The position numbers and the translations under genes were made by a program. The notes below the pieces were generated by a model. It saw only the letters and a program-made list of their open reading frames with translations. It searched no databases and was not told where the DNA came from. Positions 10,672-20,027 of a stretch of 37,973 nt of DNA are shown here, piece after piece (the stretch's first letter is position 1; each line of letters opens with the position of its first letter). Origin of the DNA: Bacillota bacterium. Its GTDB lineage: Bacteria > Bacillota > Limnochordia > DTU087. The stretch lies in assembly GCA_012519025.1 (NCBI GenBank), contig JAAYQZ010000031.1, positions 1 through 37,973 on the forward strand, in the 5' to 3' direction.

Positions 10672-11484
10672 ATGTCACAACCGGGAATCCCCGACATCTC
10701 GCCGACAATCACTATTGAACGTGATCAAGTATTGACACTACTTTTGGCCTCTATAGCTGTAGAGGAGATGGGATTGGCTCATATTCTGAACGCGGAAGGA
10801 GAGAAAATGCAGCTGGCTTTTGCCAAAAGCCAAGATGAAGGGATCTGCCTAAACCAAATCATCGAAGTTAATACCGGTGTGGAGCGGGTGATTAGATCAA
10901 TCACAAGGCTGCAGCTGCTTTTAGCGGAAAAACTGGAAAATGTGGTCACCCTTATAGGCTCCACACCCTGTTCACTACCGGCTCCCAGCCCACCCGTGCC
11001 TGGGTTGCATTGCTTCTATTGCGGTAAAGGCAGCGGAACAATTAGCCGCACCGATAGTGACTTTGCCGGTGCCGAAGCCACGCTTTTGTTCTGCGATGAG
11101 ACCTGTTTTCAATATACTTTATTTAGAAAGGGCAAACGAGGAATTATGTCAGCAAAGCTGGTGCCGTTGAAACAAGAGCTGAAAATTCGGTGCTTGGAAG
11201 GGGAACCCTGTCTGGGTATGGAAAAAGGCAACAGTCTCTTAGTAGCGGGAATAGGTGTCATGTGCATCAAAATGCCGTGTTCCAAAGCACAGCACAGTAC
11301 AGTGAATTTCGAACTTAAAGTATGCAGTTGTGGCCGCCACTCCAAATTTGAAGTTGTGACTTGGCAAAAAGATGACGATCTATTTAACCATGAAAGCGGC
11401 GCAGTGCAAGTCAGCAGCGGCGAATTACAGGTGTATGTAAAAAAAGGGGAGCAAGGTTCCTGCCAGTCGGATCCTAATTCCTAA
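10672..11484 (+). CDS. Uncharacterised protein: collagen-protein-type N-domain fused to Cys-rich C-terminal domain
   Basis: N-term SIAVEEMGLAHILNAEGEKMQLAF matches A and B; C-term HCFYC, FCDETC, RCLEGEPC, MCIKMPC, VCSC; RBS AGGAGG before ATG 10672. Confidence 0.8.
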   Translation: MSQPGIPDISPTITIERDQVLTLLLASIAVEEMGLAHILNAEGEKMQLAFAKSQDEGICLNQIIEVNTGVERVIRSITRLQLLLAEKLENVVTLIGSTPCSLPAPSPPVPGLHCFYCGKGSGTISRTDSDFAGAEATLLFCDETCFQYTLFRKGKRGIMSAKLVPLKQELKIRCLEGEPCLGMEKGNSLLVAGIGVMCIKMPCSKAQHSTVNFELKVCSCGRHSKFEVVTWQKDDDLFNHESGAVQVSSGELQVYVKKGEQGSCQSDPNS

Positions 11485-11561
11485 ATGAACTCGCTCTTAC
11501 GGGCAGTCATCGGTTAGATTGTGAAATGATCTACATTCGTTTGGCCATCGATTGCCAGATG

Positions 11562-11590
11562 CTCGCTTACTTTGAAGCGGGCTCTTTTAT
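11562..11590 (+). terminator. Putative intrinsic terminator
   Basis: GCTCGCTT-ACTTTG-AAGCGGGC followed by TCTTTTATT. Confidence 0.6.
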
Positions 11591-11681
11591 TAATATGTGT
11601 ACTACGTTCTTCTGACAAAGGATATTTACATTTTTTGCTCAAATATTAAGCAGGCAGAAACATTAATTATGGAGGGACATT

Positions 11682-14123
11682 ATGATACAGACGAAATTTA
11701 ATGACGGCTGGAAGTTTTGGGTGGAAACAAGATCATTTGCACTTGTGTGGGATATCCCGGCACATGCAAGGGACGTCACATTGCCCCATGATGCCATGAT
11801 CGAAAACGCACCAAGGGAAGACAGCCCCAACAGGACAAATACAGGATTTCGAGATGGCGGCATTTACCATTACGTTAAAATGATGCATGTCCCTTGGGAA
11901 TATCGCGACAAGACGGTTGTACTTAAGTTCGAAGGCGTCTATATGAATGCATTTGTCTATATTAATGGTCAACTGGCAGCGAAATCCCCGTTTGGATATT
12001 CGAATATTTTTGTGCCCATGAACGACTTTCTAAAATATGGGGAAGACAACGAGATTCGCGTCATCGTTCGAAATGGAGCCATGACCAACAGCCGCTGGTA
12101 CTCTGGCGGCGGTATTTACAGGGATGTCTACTTAATGGTGTCTGACTTAGTCCACATTACAGAAGAGGGCGTGCAGATTACCACAGAGTCTGTTTCAGAC
12201 GATTATGCGGTTATTAATGTCGCCACAGAATTAAAAAACAGATCCCATGCTGCAGAGGAATTGATTTTACAGACAAATATACTAGATGATACGGGAAATA
12301 CTGTCGCCACGGAGAAAAGCCGGCTGGTTTTGTTCCAGAATGAAAAACGGGTACTTCAACAAAGAATTCTAGTCGACCGGGCAAAATTGTGGTCTGCAGA
12401 AACACCTCATCTGTACAAATGTGCAAGCAGATTATCTAAGGTGAATGAAGACGGTTCCACCCTCGATGAAAGCCGCACTACATTCGGCATTCGCACATTA
12501 GAACTTGATGCCAAACAAGGTCTAAGAGTGAACGGAAAAACCGTAAAACTGCGCGGTGCATGCATTCACCATGACAGCGGTTTGCTGGGCGCAGCAACAT
12601 TTGAAGATGCCCAATACAGGCAGATCAGTATGCTAAAAAAAGCTGGTTTCAATGCCGTCAGAATGGCACATCACCCCATGGCACCCGCCATGCTGCGTGT
12701 ATGTGATGAGATAGGTATGTATGTAATGGACGAGACGTTTGACATATGGGTGCGGGCAAAATCAGGCTATGATTACAGTCTCAATTTTCATGAGTGGTGG
12801 GAAAAAGACGTGACTGCTATGGTGAAAAAAGACTACAACCATCCATCTGTTGTTATGTACTCGGTAGGAAATGAGATCCCGGAGATTGCTACAAAACAGG
12901 GTTCTCAAATATGTCACATGATCTCAGAAAAAATCAAATCCCTTGATCCTACCCGGTTTACTCTTGCCTCCATTAACGGGCCATTTACACTGGGAGACGC
13001 TGTCGAAAAGGTTATAAAGGATGTTGTCTCCGATCTAACAAAGCAGGGCAAAATCGACGGCAGTGTAAACGATCTAATGACCCTGATGCGGGCCCATATG
13101 GATGATATTGTCAAACATGAGGAAATTACTAAACGGCTTGAACTTGCCTGTGCTCCAACAGACATTGCCGGTTACAACTACATGACGGCAAGACACGAAG
13201 CAGATGGCAGAACCTACCCCAACCGCGTGATTGTCGGAGCCGAGACCTTCCCACCGCAGATTGCAGAAAACTGGGATATAGTGAAGCGATGCGGCCATGT
13301 GATTGGCGATTTTACATGGACAGGATGGGATTATATCGGAGAAGCCGGTGTTGGTGTACCGGCCTACAGTCCCGATAAAGGCGGGTTTCAGGCGGGTTAC
13401 CCCTGTCAGCTGGCTTATGTGGGTGATATTGATATCACGGGCTTTAGACGGCCGCTTTCCTATTTCAGAGAGATTGTGTTCGGTCTCAGAAAAGATCCTT
13501 ATATTGCTGTACAAAATCCCTATAAAGATCCAAAGCGTTATCTGAGGACACCGTGGCTGATGAGTGATACAGTTTCCAGCTGGACCTATGATGAGATCGA
13601 AGGGAAACCGGTAGTAGTTGAAGTATATTCCCCAGGAGATGAAGTGGAACTTATCCTAAACGGGGAATCTCTTGGAAGAAAGGCTGCCGGAAAAGAGGTT
13701 GGATTTGTGACCAAATTTGAAGTACCTTACCAACCCGGTGTTTTGACAGCAGTAGCTTTCCAGGAAGGTAATGAAATAGGCAAAGTGGAACTAGCCACAG
13801 CAGGTGAAAATAGGAAGATAGTATTGTCTGCCGAGGATTTAGAAACTAAAGCACTCATCTATCTTCCCATTGAAATTCATGATGACAAAGGCACACTTGC
13901 TGCAGATAAGGTTGTTAAGCTGGAGATATCAGTGGAAGGATCTGCAGCGCTTGTGGGATTTGGATCCGCCAATCCAAAATCTCGCTACAACTACAATGGA
14001 TGTGTCACTGAAACCTTCAACGGTCGCGCACAGGCCATTTTAAAGAAAAAAGGTCAAGGAGACGTTTCTGTAAGCGTATGCTCCAATGATGGGAAAAAAG
14101 CAGAACTCAACTTTAGAATCTAG
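11682..14123 (+). CDS. Glycoside hydrolase family 2 protein (beta-galactosidase-like)
   Basis: GH2 sugar-binding N-domain (GGIYHYVKMMHVP, RNGAMTNSRWYSGGGIYRDVYL), VRMAHHP, NHPSVVMYSVGNEIPE acid/base region, TWTGWDYIGE. Confidence 0.93.
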   Translation: MIQTKFNDGWKFWVETRSFALVWDIPAHARDVTLPHDAMIENAPREDSPNRTNTGFRDGGIYHYVKMMHVPWEYRDKTVVLKFEGVYMNAFVYINGQLAAKSPFGYSNIFVPMNDFLKYGEDNEIRVIVRNGAMTNSRWYSGGGIYRDVYLMVSDLVHITEEGVQITTESVSDDYAVINVATELKNRSHAAEELILQTNILDDTGNTVATEKSRLVLFQNEKRVLQQRILVDRAKLWSAETPHLYKCASRLSKVNEDGSTLDESRTTFGIRTLELDAKQGLRVNGKTVKLRGACIHHDSGLLGAATFEDAQYRQISMLKKAGFNAVRMAHHPMAPAMLRVCDEIGMYVMDETFDIWVRAKSGYDYSLNFHEWWEKDVTAMVKKDYNHPSVVMYSVGNEIPEIATKQGSQICHMISEKIKSLDPTRFTLASINGPFTLGDAVEKVIKDVVSDLTKQGKIDGSVNDLMTLMRAHMDDIVKHEEITKRLELACAPTDIAGYNYMTARHEADGRTYPNRVIVGAETFPPQIAENWDIVKRCGHVIGDFTWTGWDYIGEAGVGVPAYSPDKGGFQAGYPCQLAYVGDIDITGFRRPLSYFREIVFGLRKDPYIAVQNPYKDPKRYLRTPWLMSDTVSSWTYDEIEGKPVVVEVYSPGDEVELILNGESLGRKAAGKEVGFVTKFEVPYQPGVLTAVAFQEGNEIGKVELATAGENRKIVLSAEDLETKALIYLPIEIHDDKGTLAADKVVKLEISVEGSAALVGFGSANPKSRYNYNGCVTETFNGRAQAILKKKGQGDVSVSVCSNDGKKAELNFRI

Positions 14124-14226
14124 TCGTGAATCCAATTAGAACGGTATACCGGTCAAGGCGGCAGTCACTGCCGCCGACCGCTGTTTGAGACGAATTAGGC
14201 AAAATCCTAGAAATGGAGGCCCCTTG

Positions 14227-14373
14227 ATGGAGAAGTTTGAATATAAGTGTATCGGGATTTTAGGTGGTGGCCGAAGGACCACCAGGATTTTGAACGAATA
14301 CGGTCGTGATGGCTGGGAACTAGTATCCACCTGGTCAATCTGGCACTATTTTAAACGCAAGCTTTCTGTTTAG
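14227..14373 (+). CDS. Small DUF4177-like protein
   Basis: MEKFEYKCIGILGGGRRTTRILNEYGRDGWELVSTWSIWHYFKRKLSV; ATG 14227 preceded by GGAGG. Confidence 0.65.
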   Translation: MEKFEYKCIGILGGGRRTTRILNEYGRDGWELVSTWSIWHYFKRKLSV

Positions 14374-14428
14374 AGGTGATGTAAGTGTCTAGAACACCGC
14401 AAAACTTCACTGGGAATCGGGAGTGAAT

Positions 14429-14632
14429 ATGAAAACCATCTACAGGCAGGCCACCCCTGCCGATCTTGACACCGTTACAACACTGCTTTGCAGACTTTAC
14501 GGGGAAAACCAAGCGAAAGAGAAGCTCCTTTTAGAGCACAAAGCCATTCTTGAAAATGCAAAGCAGGCGGTTTTTTTCGGCAGTGGCGGTATTCCACCGC
14601 AGCATGAAATTGAACTTGAAATGAGGTTGTGA
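14429..14632 (+). pseudogene. Truncated GNAT / aminoglycoside 6'-N-acetyltransferase-like fragment
   Basis: MKTIYRQATPADLDTVTTLLCRLYGENQAKEKLLLEHKAILENAKQAVFF matches a GNAT N-terminus; acetyl-CoA-binding core absent. Confidence 0.55.
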
Positions 14633-14636
14633 ATAG

Positions 14637-15440
14637 ATGGAAATCATCGATGCACATGTCCACACTTTGGAATGTGGGATCATGTGCGGTGGGGATGTAA
14701 ATGTTGAATTTGCTGAAGTAAACAGCGGGCTAAAAGACCGAGGGATTGAGCGGGCTTTGTTAATGCCTATCAACGACACTTCCTGGCAGCCAGTCAAGAA
14801 AATGAACGATTACCTAGTGGATATCGTCAGCAGAAACAAGGAGTATGTCGGCTTTATTGATATTGATATATCGAAAGCACATTTTTACGGAGGTATAAAA
14901 GAGCTGGAAAGCGAGATTGTCCACTACTACAATCAAGGCTTAAAGGGAATCAAAGTTCATCTGCAGAACTTGGGGGTTTATGCAGATGACTGGAGGCTGC
15001 TCCCAGTCTATAGGCTTGCCGGTGAATTGGATCTCCCTATTACAATTCACTGCCATCCAGGCTCACCGCCGGGGCTTAGCGATCACTCCAATCCCATAGC
15101 CATTGAGAAGATAGTGCGGGTATTTCACAAAACGGAATTCATCATCGCCCACTTTGGCGGAATCAAGTACTTCTATGATATGCTGCATCTAAATCATAAC
15201 AACGTATACTTTGAAACATCCGGTATTATGCCGGTGCTGGTCCAATACGTTGATAAGAAAACTATCGCTCGGGTATTTCAGGAAATTGGGTATGAGAAGA
15301 TAATGTTTGGCTCCGACTTTCCTACAGCAGATATCGATCATACCATCACTATCCTTCGGGAATTAATACCCGAAGAAAATTTGGCTGATGTGATGTCCAA
15401 AAACATACTGACCTTTGGCCAAAAATACGATTGGTGGTAA
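14637..15440 (+). CDS. Amidohydrolase-family (amidohydrolase 2) metal-dependent hydrolase
   Basis: IDAHVHTLE, GIKVHLQ, ITIHCHPGSPPG, IIAHFGG, MFGSDFPTADIDHTI. Confidence 0.85.
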   Translation: MEIIDAHVHTLECGIMCGGDVNVEFAEVNSGLKDRGIERALLMPINDTSWQPVKKMNDYLVDIVSRNKEYVGFIDIDISKAHFYGGIKELESEIVHYYNQGLKGIKVHLQNLGVYADDWRLLPVYRLAGELDLPITIHCHPGSPPGLSDHSNPIAIEKIVRVFHKTEFIIAHFGGIKYFYDMLHLNHNNVYFETSGIMPVLVQYVDKKTIARVFQEIGYEKIMFGSDFPTADIDHTITILRELIPEENLADVMSKNILTFGQKYDWW

Positions 15441-15456
15441 AGACAGAACCGGACCT

Positions 15457-16074
15457 TTATTTTGCACTGATTCCAGTATCCAAGTAGAGGGCAGTGCGTT
15501 TTTGTAACATATGGGCGATACCCAAAAACAGGCTGGTGTACGCAAGGCTGAACAAGAATATGCCGACAAATGCCGAGACACTTATGTGGCTCACTATACT
15601 CTGCAGCCCCGGCAGACCAACTGAAAAAGTCAACAGGGCTATTCCGGAGGTAAGCAGCACAGCGGGGAACAGCAGCCTTTGCCATAAAGGCATATCTGAT
15701 GCCGCAAAAAAAGCCACTGACACACCCAAAGGCCCGGTCGCCAATAGGAAAATCACAGCTTCCTCCAAACTTGCAATGAACAAAAGTGCCCCTGATGTTA
15801 AAAACATCGGCAGTGCCATTTCTCTAAACAACAAAGTACCAACAATGATTGGAATGCTGCTCAGCGGGGAAAGGGCCATTCCAACGCCGGGCAAATAAAC
15901 AGGTGCTGCCTGCAAAATGGCCGCCGATGCTGCTAGAAGGCTTGCCACTGCCAGCCCCCGGTTTTGGGAATGCCGCTCTATAGGTGTAGCTCGGTTGGTG
16001 CGAGTCAACACCGCGAAAATGTAACCCAAAAGACCAAGATATGTCCCGAAAATTAAAACTGTACCCATAAACAC
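15457..16074 (-). CDS. Hypothetical integral membrane protein
   Basis: 205 aa ORF with multiple hydrophobic segments; convergent to preceding gene. Confidence 0.6.
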   Translation of the reverse strand: MFMGTVLIFGTYLGLLGYIFAVLTRTNRATPIERHSQNRGLAVASLLAASAAILQAAPVYLPGVGMALSPLSSIPIIVGTLLFREMALPMFLTSGALLFIASLEEAVIFLLATGPLGVSVAFFAASDMPLWQRLLFPAVLLTSGIALLTFSVGLPGLQSIVSHISVSAFVGIFLFSLAYTSLFLGIAHMLQKRTALYLDTGISAK

Positions 16075-16162
16075 ACCTCCGTACGATTTGTATTTAGTCT
16101 ATTCTTCGCTTATTGCATTATGAACGGGATTTACCTGCAATTTAATCTACCCTCAGAATGGG

Positions 16163-17158
16163 GTGTCCTGGGAAATGATTACATATAAAAAGGCCGATAG
16201 ATTCCATGTATGCCCAGCACTTGAGCTGGCCTGGGAAGTTTTTTTGGAATTTGATGCGGGGGAATGCGAGCCGGAGGCAGTTGCAAAGTTTAGAGCCGAT
16301 ATAGTTAATAACAAGGCTGCAATATCCAATTGGATGTCCGGCAAAACCTCTATGTATATTGCCTGTGATGGTGAGCAAATTGTGGGTGTGATCGGGGAAA
16401 AATGGAACAATGGACATATTAATATTCTGTTTGTCAAGGGTTCATATCATAGGCGAGGTATTGCAACCCAACTGATGAACCATATGGTTTGTGATTTGAA
16501 ACAGCGGGGCTTTGACAAGATAACAGTTTTCTCTTCGGGGTTTGCCTTACCGTTCTATAGGCAGTATGGGTTTGCGGCTACAGATAGTGAGCACCATGAA
16601 GACGGCTTTGTTTTTACTCCTATGGAATACACTCCAAATGAGATTTGGGATATTCTTGATGAACACGGCCGCAAAACCGGGCGGTTGATCGAGCGCGGCA
16701 GGGCAATGGTGATGGGGGATTATCATTTGGTTGTTCATGTATGGAAGCACAACCGTAGAGGCCAGTGGCTGATCAACAAGCGATCGAACAGGGGCAATGC
16801 TGAGATTGATGGTAAATGGGAAACTACAGGAGGATCAGCTCTCGCCGGTGAAGATAGTTTGGCCGCTGCCTTGCGGGAAACAAAGGAAGAATTGGGTGTG
16901 GATTTGGGCCTCCACCAAGGGGCTCTTTTCCGCAGAAACAGAAAACGTGAAAATGGGCGCACATGGTTTCAAGATGTCTGGGTGTTTGAGGCTGATGTCC
17001 CCATTGATGCTGTTTGTTTGCAAGCGGAAGAAACCTGTGATGCAAAGTGGGCAAGCACGGAAGAAATACGAGAGATGATGGCAGCAGGTGAGTTTTTAGA
17101 TGGGGTGTTTTACCCGTATTTCGAGGAAATGGTGCAGTGGCTTAGAAAGGGCAGCTGA
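16163..17158 (+). CDS. GNAT acetyltransferase-NUDIX hydrolase fusion
   Basis: GNAT: INILFVKGSYHRRGIATQLMNHMV...PFYRQYGF; NUDIX: GGSALAGEDSLAAALRETKEELGVDL. Confidence 0.88.
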   Translation: MSWEMITYKKADRFHVCPALELAWEVFLEFDAGECEPEAVAKFRADIVNNKAAISNWMSGKTSMYIACDGEQIVGVIGEKWNNGHINILFVKGSYHRRGIATQLMNHMVCDLKQRGFDKITVFSSGFALPFYRQYGFAATDSEHHEDGFVFTPMEYTPNEIWDILDEHGRKTGRLIERGRAMVMGDYHLVVHVWKHNRRGQWLINKRSNRGNAEIDGKWETTGGSALAGEDSLAAALRETKEELGVDLGLHQGALFRRNRKRENGRTWFQDVWVFEADVPIDAVCLQAEETCDAKWASTEEIREMMAAGEFLDGVFYPYFEEMVQWLRKGS

Positions 17159-17204
17159 TACTGCTGTTTAAACTTCTCAAGCACTCTCGGCACAAAAGTG
17201 GGGA

Positions 17205-18098
17205 TTAAAGCAAACCATCCGCGGTAAGCCATTCCCGGGCTACAAGTAAGGGATCCCGCTTTTTGGAATCCACCTCATAATTGAGACTGCGCATGGCTGC
17301 ATCATCCAGCCGATTCGCAAGCAGGCGTAAGACGCTTTTTAATTCCGGGTACTTTTTTAATACGTCCGCACGAAACAGCGGTGCGCCATGGTAGGCAGGG
17401 AAGTAGTGTTTGTCGTCTTTCAACGGGTGCAGGTCAAACGCTTGGATGCGCCCGTCAGTAGCAAACGCATCGATCACATCTACTTTTCCGACTGCCGCCG
17501 CCTGGTAGGTCAACCCGGGATCCAGTGCCCGGGTTTTTCCGAAAGCAAAACCATAATGCCGGGTTAGACCGGGATACCCATCTGCACGCTCCAAAAACTC
17601 ATGGGTGGCACCCAAAGTCAGCTCTGCGGCGAAGGGCTCCAGTTCGGAAAACTTAGTTACACCCAGCTCTTTCGCCTGCTTGGAATTGATAGTCATTACA
17701 TATGTATTGTTAAACCCAAGAGCATCCAGCCACTCAAGATCCCACAGAGTTTTGAACTCGGTTTCAACAACAAGACGGACCTCATCCGGATCAGATAGGG
17801 GCTCACGCTCTAAAAGAACAGTCAATCCGGTTCCCGTGTATTCAATATATCCGTCCAGACTCCCCTGGCGAAGGGCTTGAAAGGTTACCAATGTACCACC
17901 AAGAAATGGGCGCTGTCTTACTTTAAGACCAGTGTGAGACTCAATCAAGTCGCTGACCATGTGTACAAGTATTACCTGTTCTGTATAATTTTTGCCCCCT
18001 ATGGTCAGATCCGCTTTTCCGAAAAATAAGCTGGCAACCATGAGACCCAAAAGGAGAATGACAAAAATCCCAATGACGCGATAGCCTTCAAAAATCAT
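17205..18098 (-). CDS. Osmoprotectant (glycine betaine/choline-type) ABC transporter substrate-binding protein
   Basis: IGGKNYTEQVILVHMVSDLIESHTGLKV..., OpuBC/OsmF type; ATG overlaps restored permease stop (ATGA). Confidence 0.88.
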   Translation of the reverse strand: MIFEGYRVIGIFVILLLGLMVASLFFGKADLTIGGKNYTEQVILVHMVSDLIESHTGLKVRQRPFLGGTLVTFQALRQGSLDGYIEYTGTGLTVLLEREPLSDPDEVRLVVETEFKTLWDLEWLDALGFNNTYVMTINSKQAKELGVTKFSELEPFAAELTLGATHEFLERADGYPGLTRHYGFAFGKTRALDPGLTYQAAAVGKVDVIDAFATDGRIQAFDLHPLKDDKHYFPAYHGAPLFRADVLKKYPELKSVLRLLANRLDDAAMRSLNYEVDSKKRDPLLVAREWLTADGLL

Positions 18099-18732
18099 TC
18101 GGGCTCAGCTCCTGTGGGCATGAGTTTATGTTCAAGTTTGCTTAACAGAAAGTCTGTGACAACGGCTAAAAATGCTGCAGGAACGGCCCCGCGAAAATTA
18201 GCTTGTTGTTGGCCATGCTGATGCCGCCAAAAATGAGGTCACCTAATCCACCTGCTCCGATCAGCGATGCCAATGCGGCCACCCCAATAATAGTGACCGC
18301 CGCGGTACGAATGCCGGCCATAATCACAGGCAGTGCCAAAGGCAGTTCTACCATGAACAACAGCTGAGATGCGGTCATACCCATCCCTATCCCGGCCTCA
18401 ATTAAGGAGTCGTTTACACCTTGGATACCTGTATATGTGTTGCGCAGAATCGGCAGCAGTGAATATAAGAACAAAGCGACTATCGCCGGGCCTACCCCGA
18501 TTCCGATCAGCGGGATCATGAAACCTAAAAGCGCCAGGCTTGGAATTGTTTGGACAACACTGGCCATGCCAATGACAAGACCGGCCAGTTTTGGGGAGCG
18601 GGTGAGAGCTATCCCAACCAGCATCCCCACCGCTACGGCCGTGAGGAGGGCGACAATTGACAGCTGAATGTGTTCCCAGATAGCTAAAGACAATTGGGCC
18701 CTGCGGGATAAAATAAAGGATAAAAGGCCCAT
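18095..18732 (-). pseudogene. Osmoprotectant ABC transporter permease, frame interrupted near its 3' end by a 1-nt deletion
   Basis: Frame 1 ends ...MANNKLIFAGPFLQHF* at 18166; one extra G at the G4 run (18187-18190) restores ...MANNKLIFAGAVPAAFLAVVTDFLLSKLEHKLMPTGAEPE* ending at 18095. Confidence 0.8.
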
Positions 18733-19847
18733 CACGATTCCCCCCACTCCTCTGCAATTACATTGACAAGGCTTGCCCTGGTGACCAAACCCTGCAGTCG
18801 ATTGTTTTGATCCACTACAGGCAAGTAACCGACTTGCTCTGAAGTCATGATCCGAAGCACTTCAGGTACCGGAGTATCAGTTTCTATCTTGATCACGTCC
18901 TTTGACATGATTTTTTCTATAGTGCTCTTTTCGCCCATGTGTCTGTGAAGATCTTTCGCGGTTACGATGCCTAATAATTCCCGTTTGGTGTTGGTGACCA
19001 AAAGGCTGTCAACCCGTCTGCGTCTCATCACCCGCAGGGCCTCTGCAAGTCCGCGGTTGGGGTCAATGACAACCGGGTTATCAATTGTAATCTGAGCAAG
19101 GGAAATATCTGCTGGCCTCCCCGGCCGCTCAGCCCCTATAAAATCCCTGACAAATTCACTGGCCGGTTCCCTCAAAATATCGTCAACTGATGCCTGCTGT
19201 TCAACTTTTCCATCTCTCATAAGGACGACTACATCCGCAAGTTTCAATGCTTCATCCATGTCATGGGTGACAAAAACAACAGTTTTCCTGAGTTTTGCCT
19301 GCAGTAAAAGCAGTTCGTCTTGAAGTTGTTCCCGGCTGATGGGATCAAGGGCGCTGAAGGGTTCATCCATGAGAATTATGGGGGGATCAGCCGCTAGGGC
19401 TCGGATGACTCCAACCCTTTGCTGTTGTCCGCCGGAAAGCTGATTGGGATAGCGATTGCGGTAAAGTGCAGGCTCTAAATCCACCATAGATAATAGATCA
19501 TCAACACGTCTTTGGGAATAGGCGGGGTTTTCACCCCGCAATCTGGGAACAAGAGAAATGTTTTCGGCGATTGTCATATGGGGAAACAAGCCCACCTCTT
19601 GAATCACGTAACCTATATTCCGTCTCAGTTCTACAGCCGGAATCTTTGTATGGTTTTTCCCATCTATATAAATGAAACCGGATGTAGGTTCAATTAGACG
19701 GTTGATCATTTTCATGGTTGTTGTTTTCCCTGAGCCTGAGGGACCGATCAATACCGCAAGATGCCCTTTGGCAATCCTGAAATTTACTTCAGAAACGGCA
19801 TCAAGGCCGTCTTCGAAAGTTTTGCTTACTTCTTGGAATATAATCAA
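18732..19847 (-). CDS. Osmoprotectant ABC transporter ATP-binding protein with CBS domain pair (ProV/OpuBA-like)
   Basis: GPSGSGKTTTMKMINRL, LSGGQQQRVGVIRAL, ILMDEPFSALDP, two C-terminal CBS motifs; probable TTG start (IIFQEVSKTFEDG...), stop overlaps permease ATG (TGATG). Confidence 0.9.
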   Translation of the reverse strand: MIIFQEVSKTFEDGLDAVSEVNFRIAKGHLAVLIGPSGSGKTTTMKMINRLIEPTSGFIYIDGKNHTKIPAVELRRNIGYVIQEVGLFPHMTIAENISLVPRLRGENPAYSQRRVDDLLSMVDLEPALYRNRYPNQLSGGQQQRVGVIRALAADPPIILMDEPFSALDPISREQLQDELLLLQAKLRKTVVFVTHDMDEALKLADVVVLMRDGKVEQQASVDDILREPASEFVRDFIGAERPGRPADISLAQITIDNPVVIDPNRGLAEALRVMRRRRVDSLLVTNTKRELLGIVTAKDLHRHMGEKSTIEKIMSKDVIKIETDTPVPEVLRIMTSEQVGYLPVVDQNNRLQGLVTRASLVNVIAEEWGES

Positions 19848-20027
19848 AAGCCCACCCCTAACACAAGGTAGTGTTTCCAATTTCCACGACAATTTAGTCA
19901 AACTTTGCAATGTTGAGCTGGTGTCAAGGGTAAGTGGTCGGGAACATTCGATTAACATCCCGCGTAAAGGGCATAATAGTGCTGTTGTACGGCGTTTTTG
20001 AGCAAGCAAACACAAAGGTGGAAAGGC

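Noticed and set aside
14571-14577. T7 homopolymer frameshift as the cause of the truncated GNAT
   Set aside because: The alternative frame I translated does not continue GNAT-like sequence (e.g. FFRQWRYSTAA*), so a deletion is more likely.
19848-20015. 56-aa N-terminal extension of the osmoprotectant ATPase (ORF start at 20015)
   Set aside because: Extension overlaps divergent upstream sequence and has no ABC-like content; TTG at 19847 directly precedes the conserved IIFQEVSKTF start.
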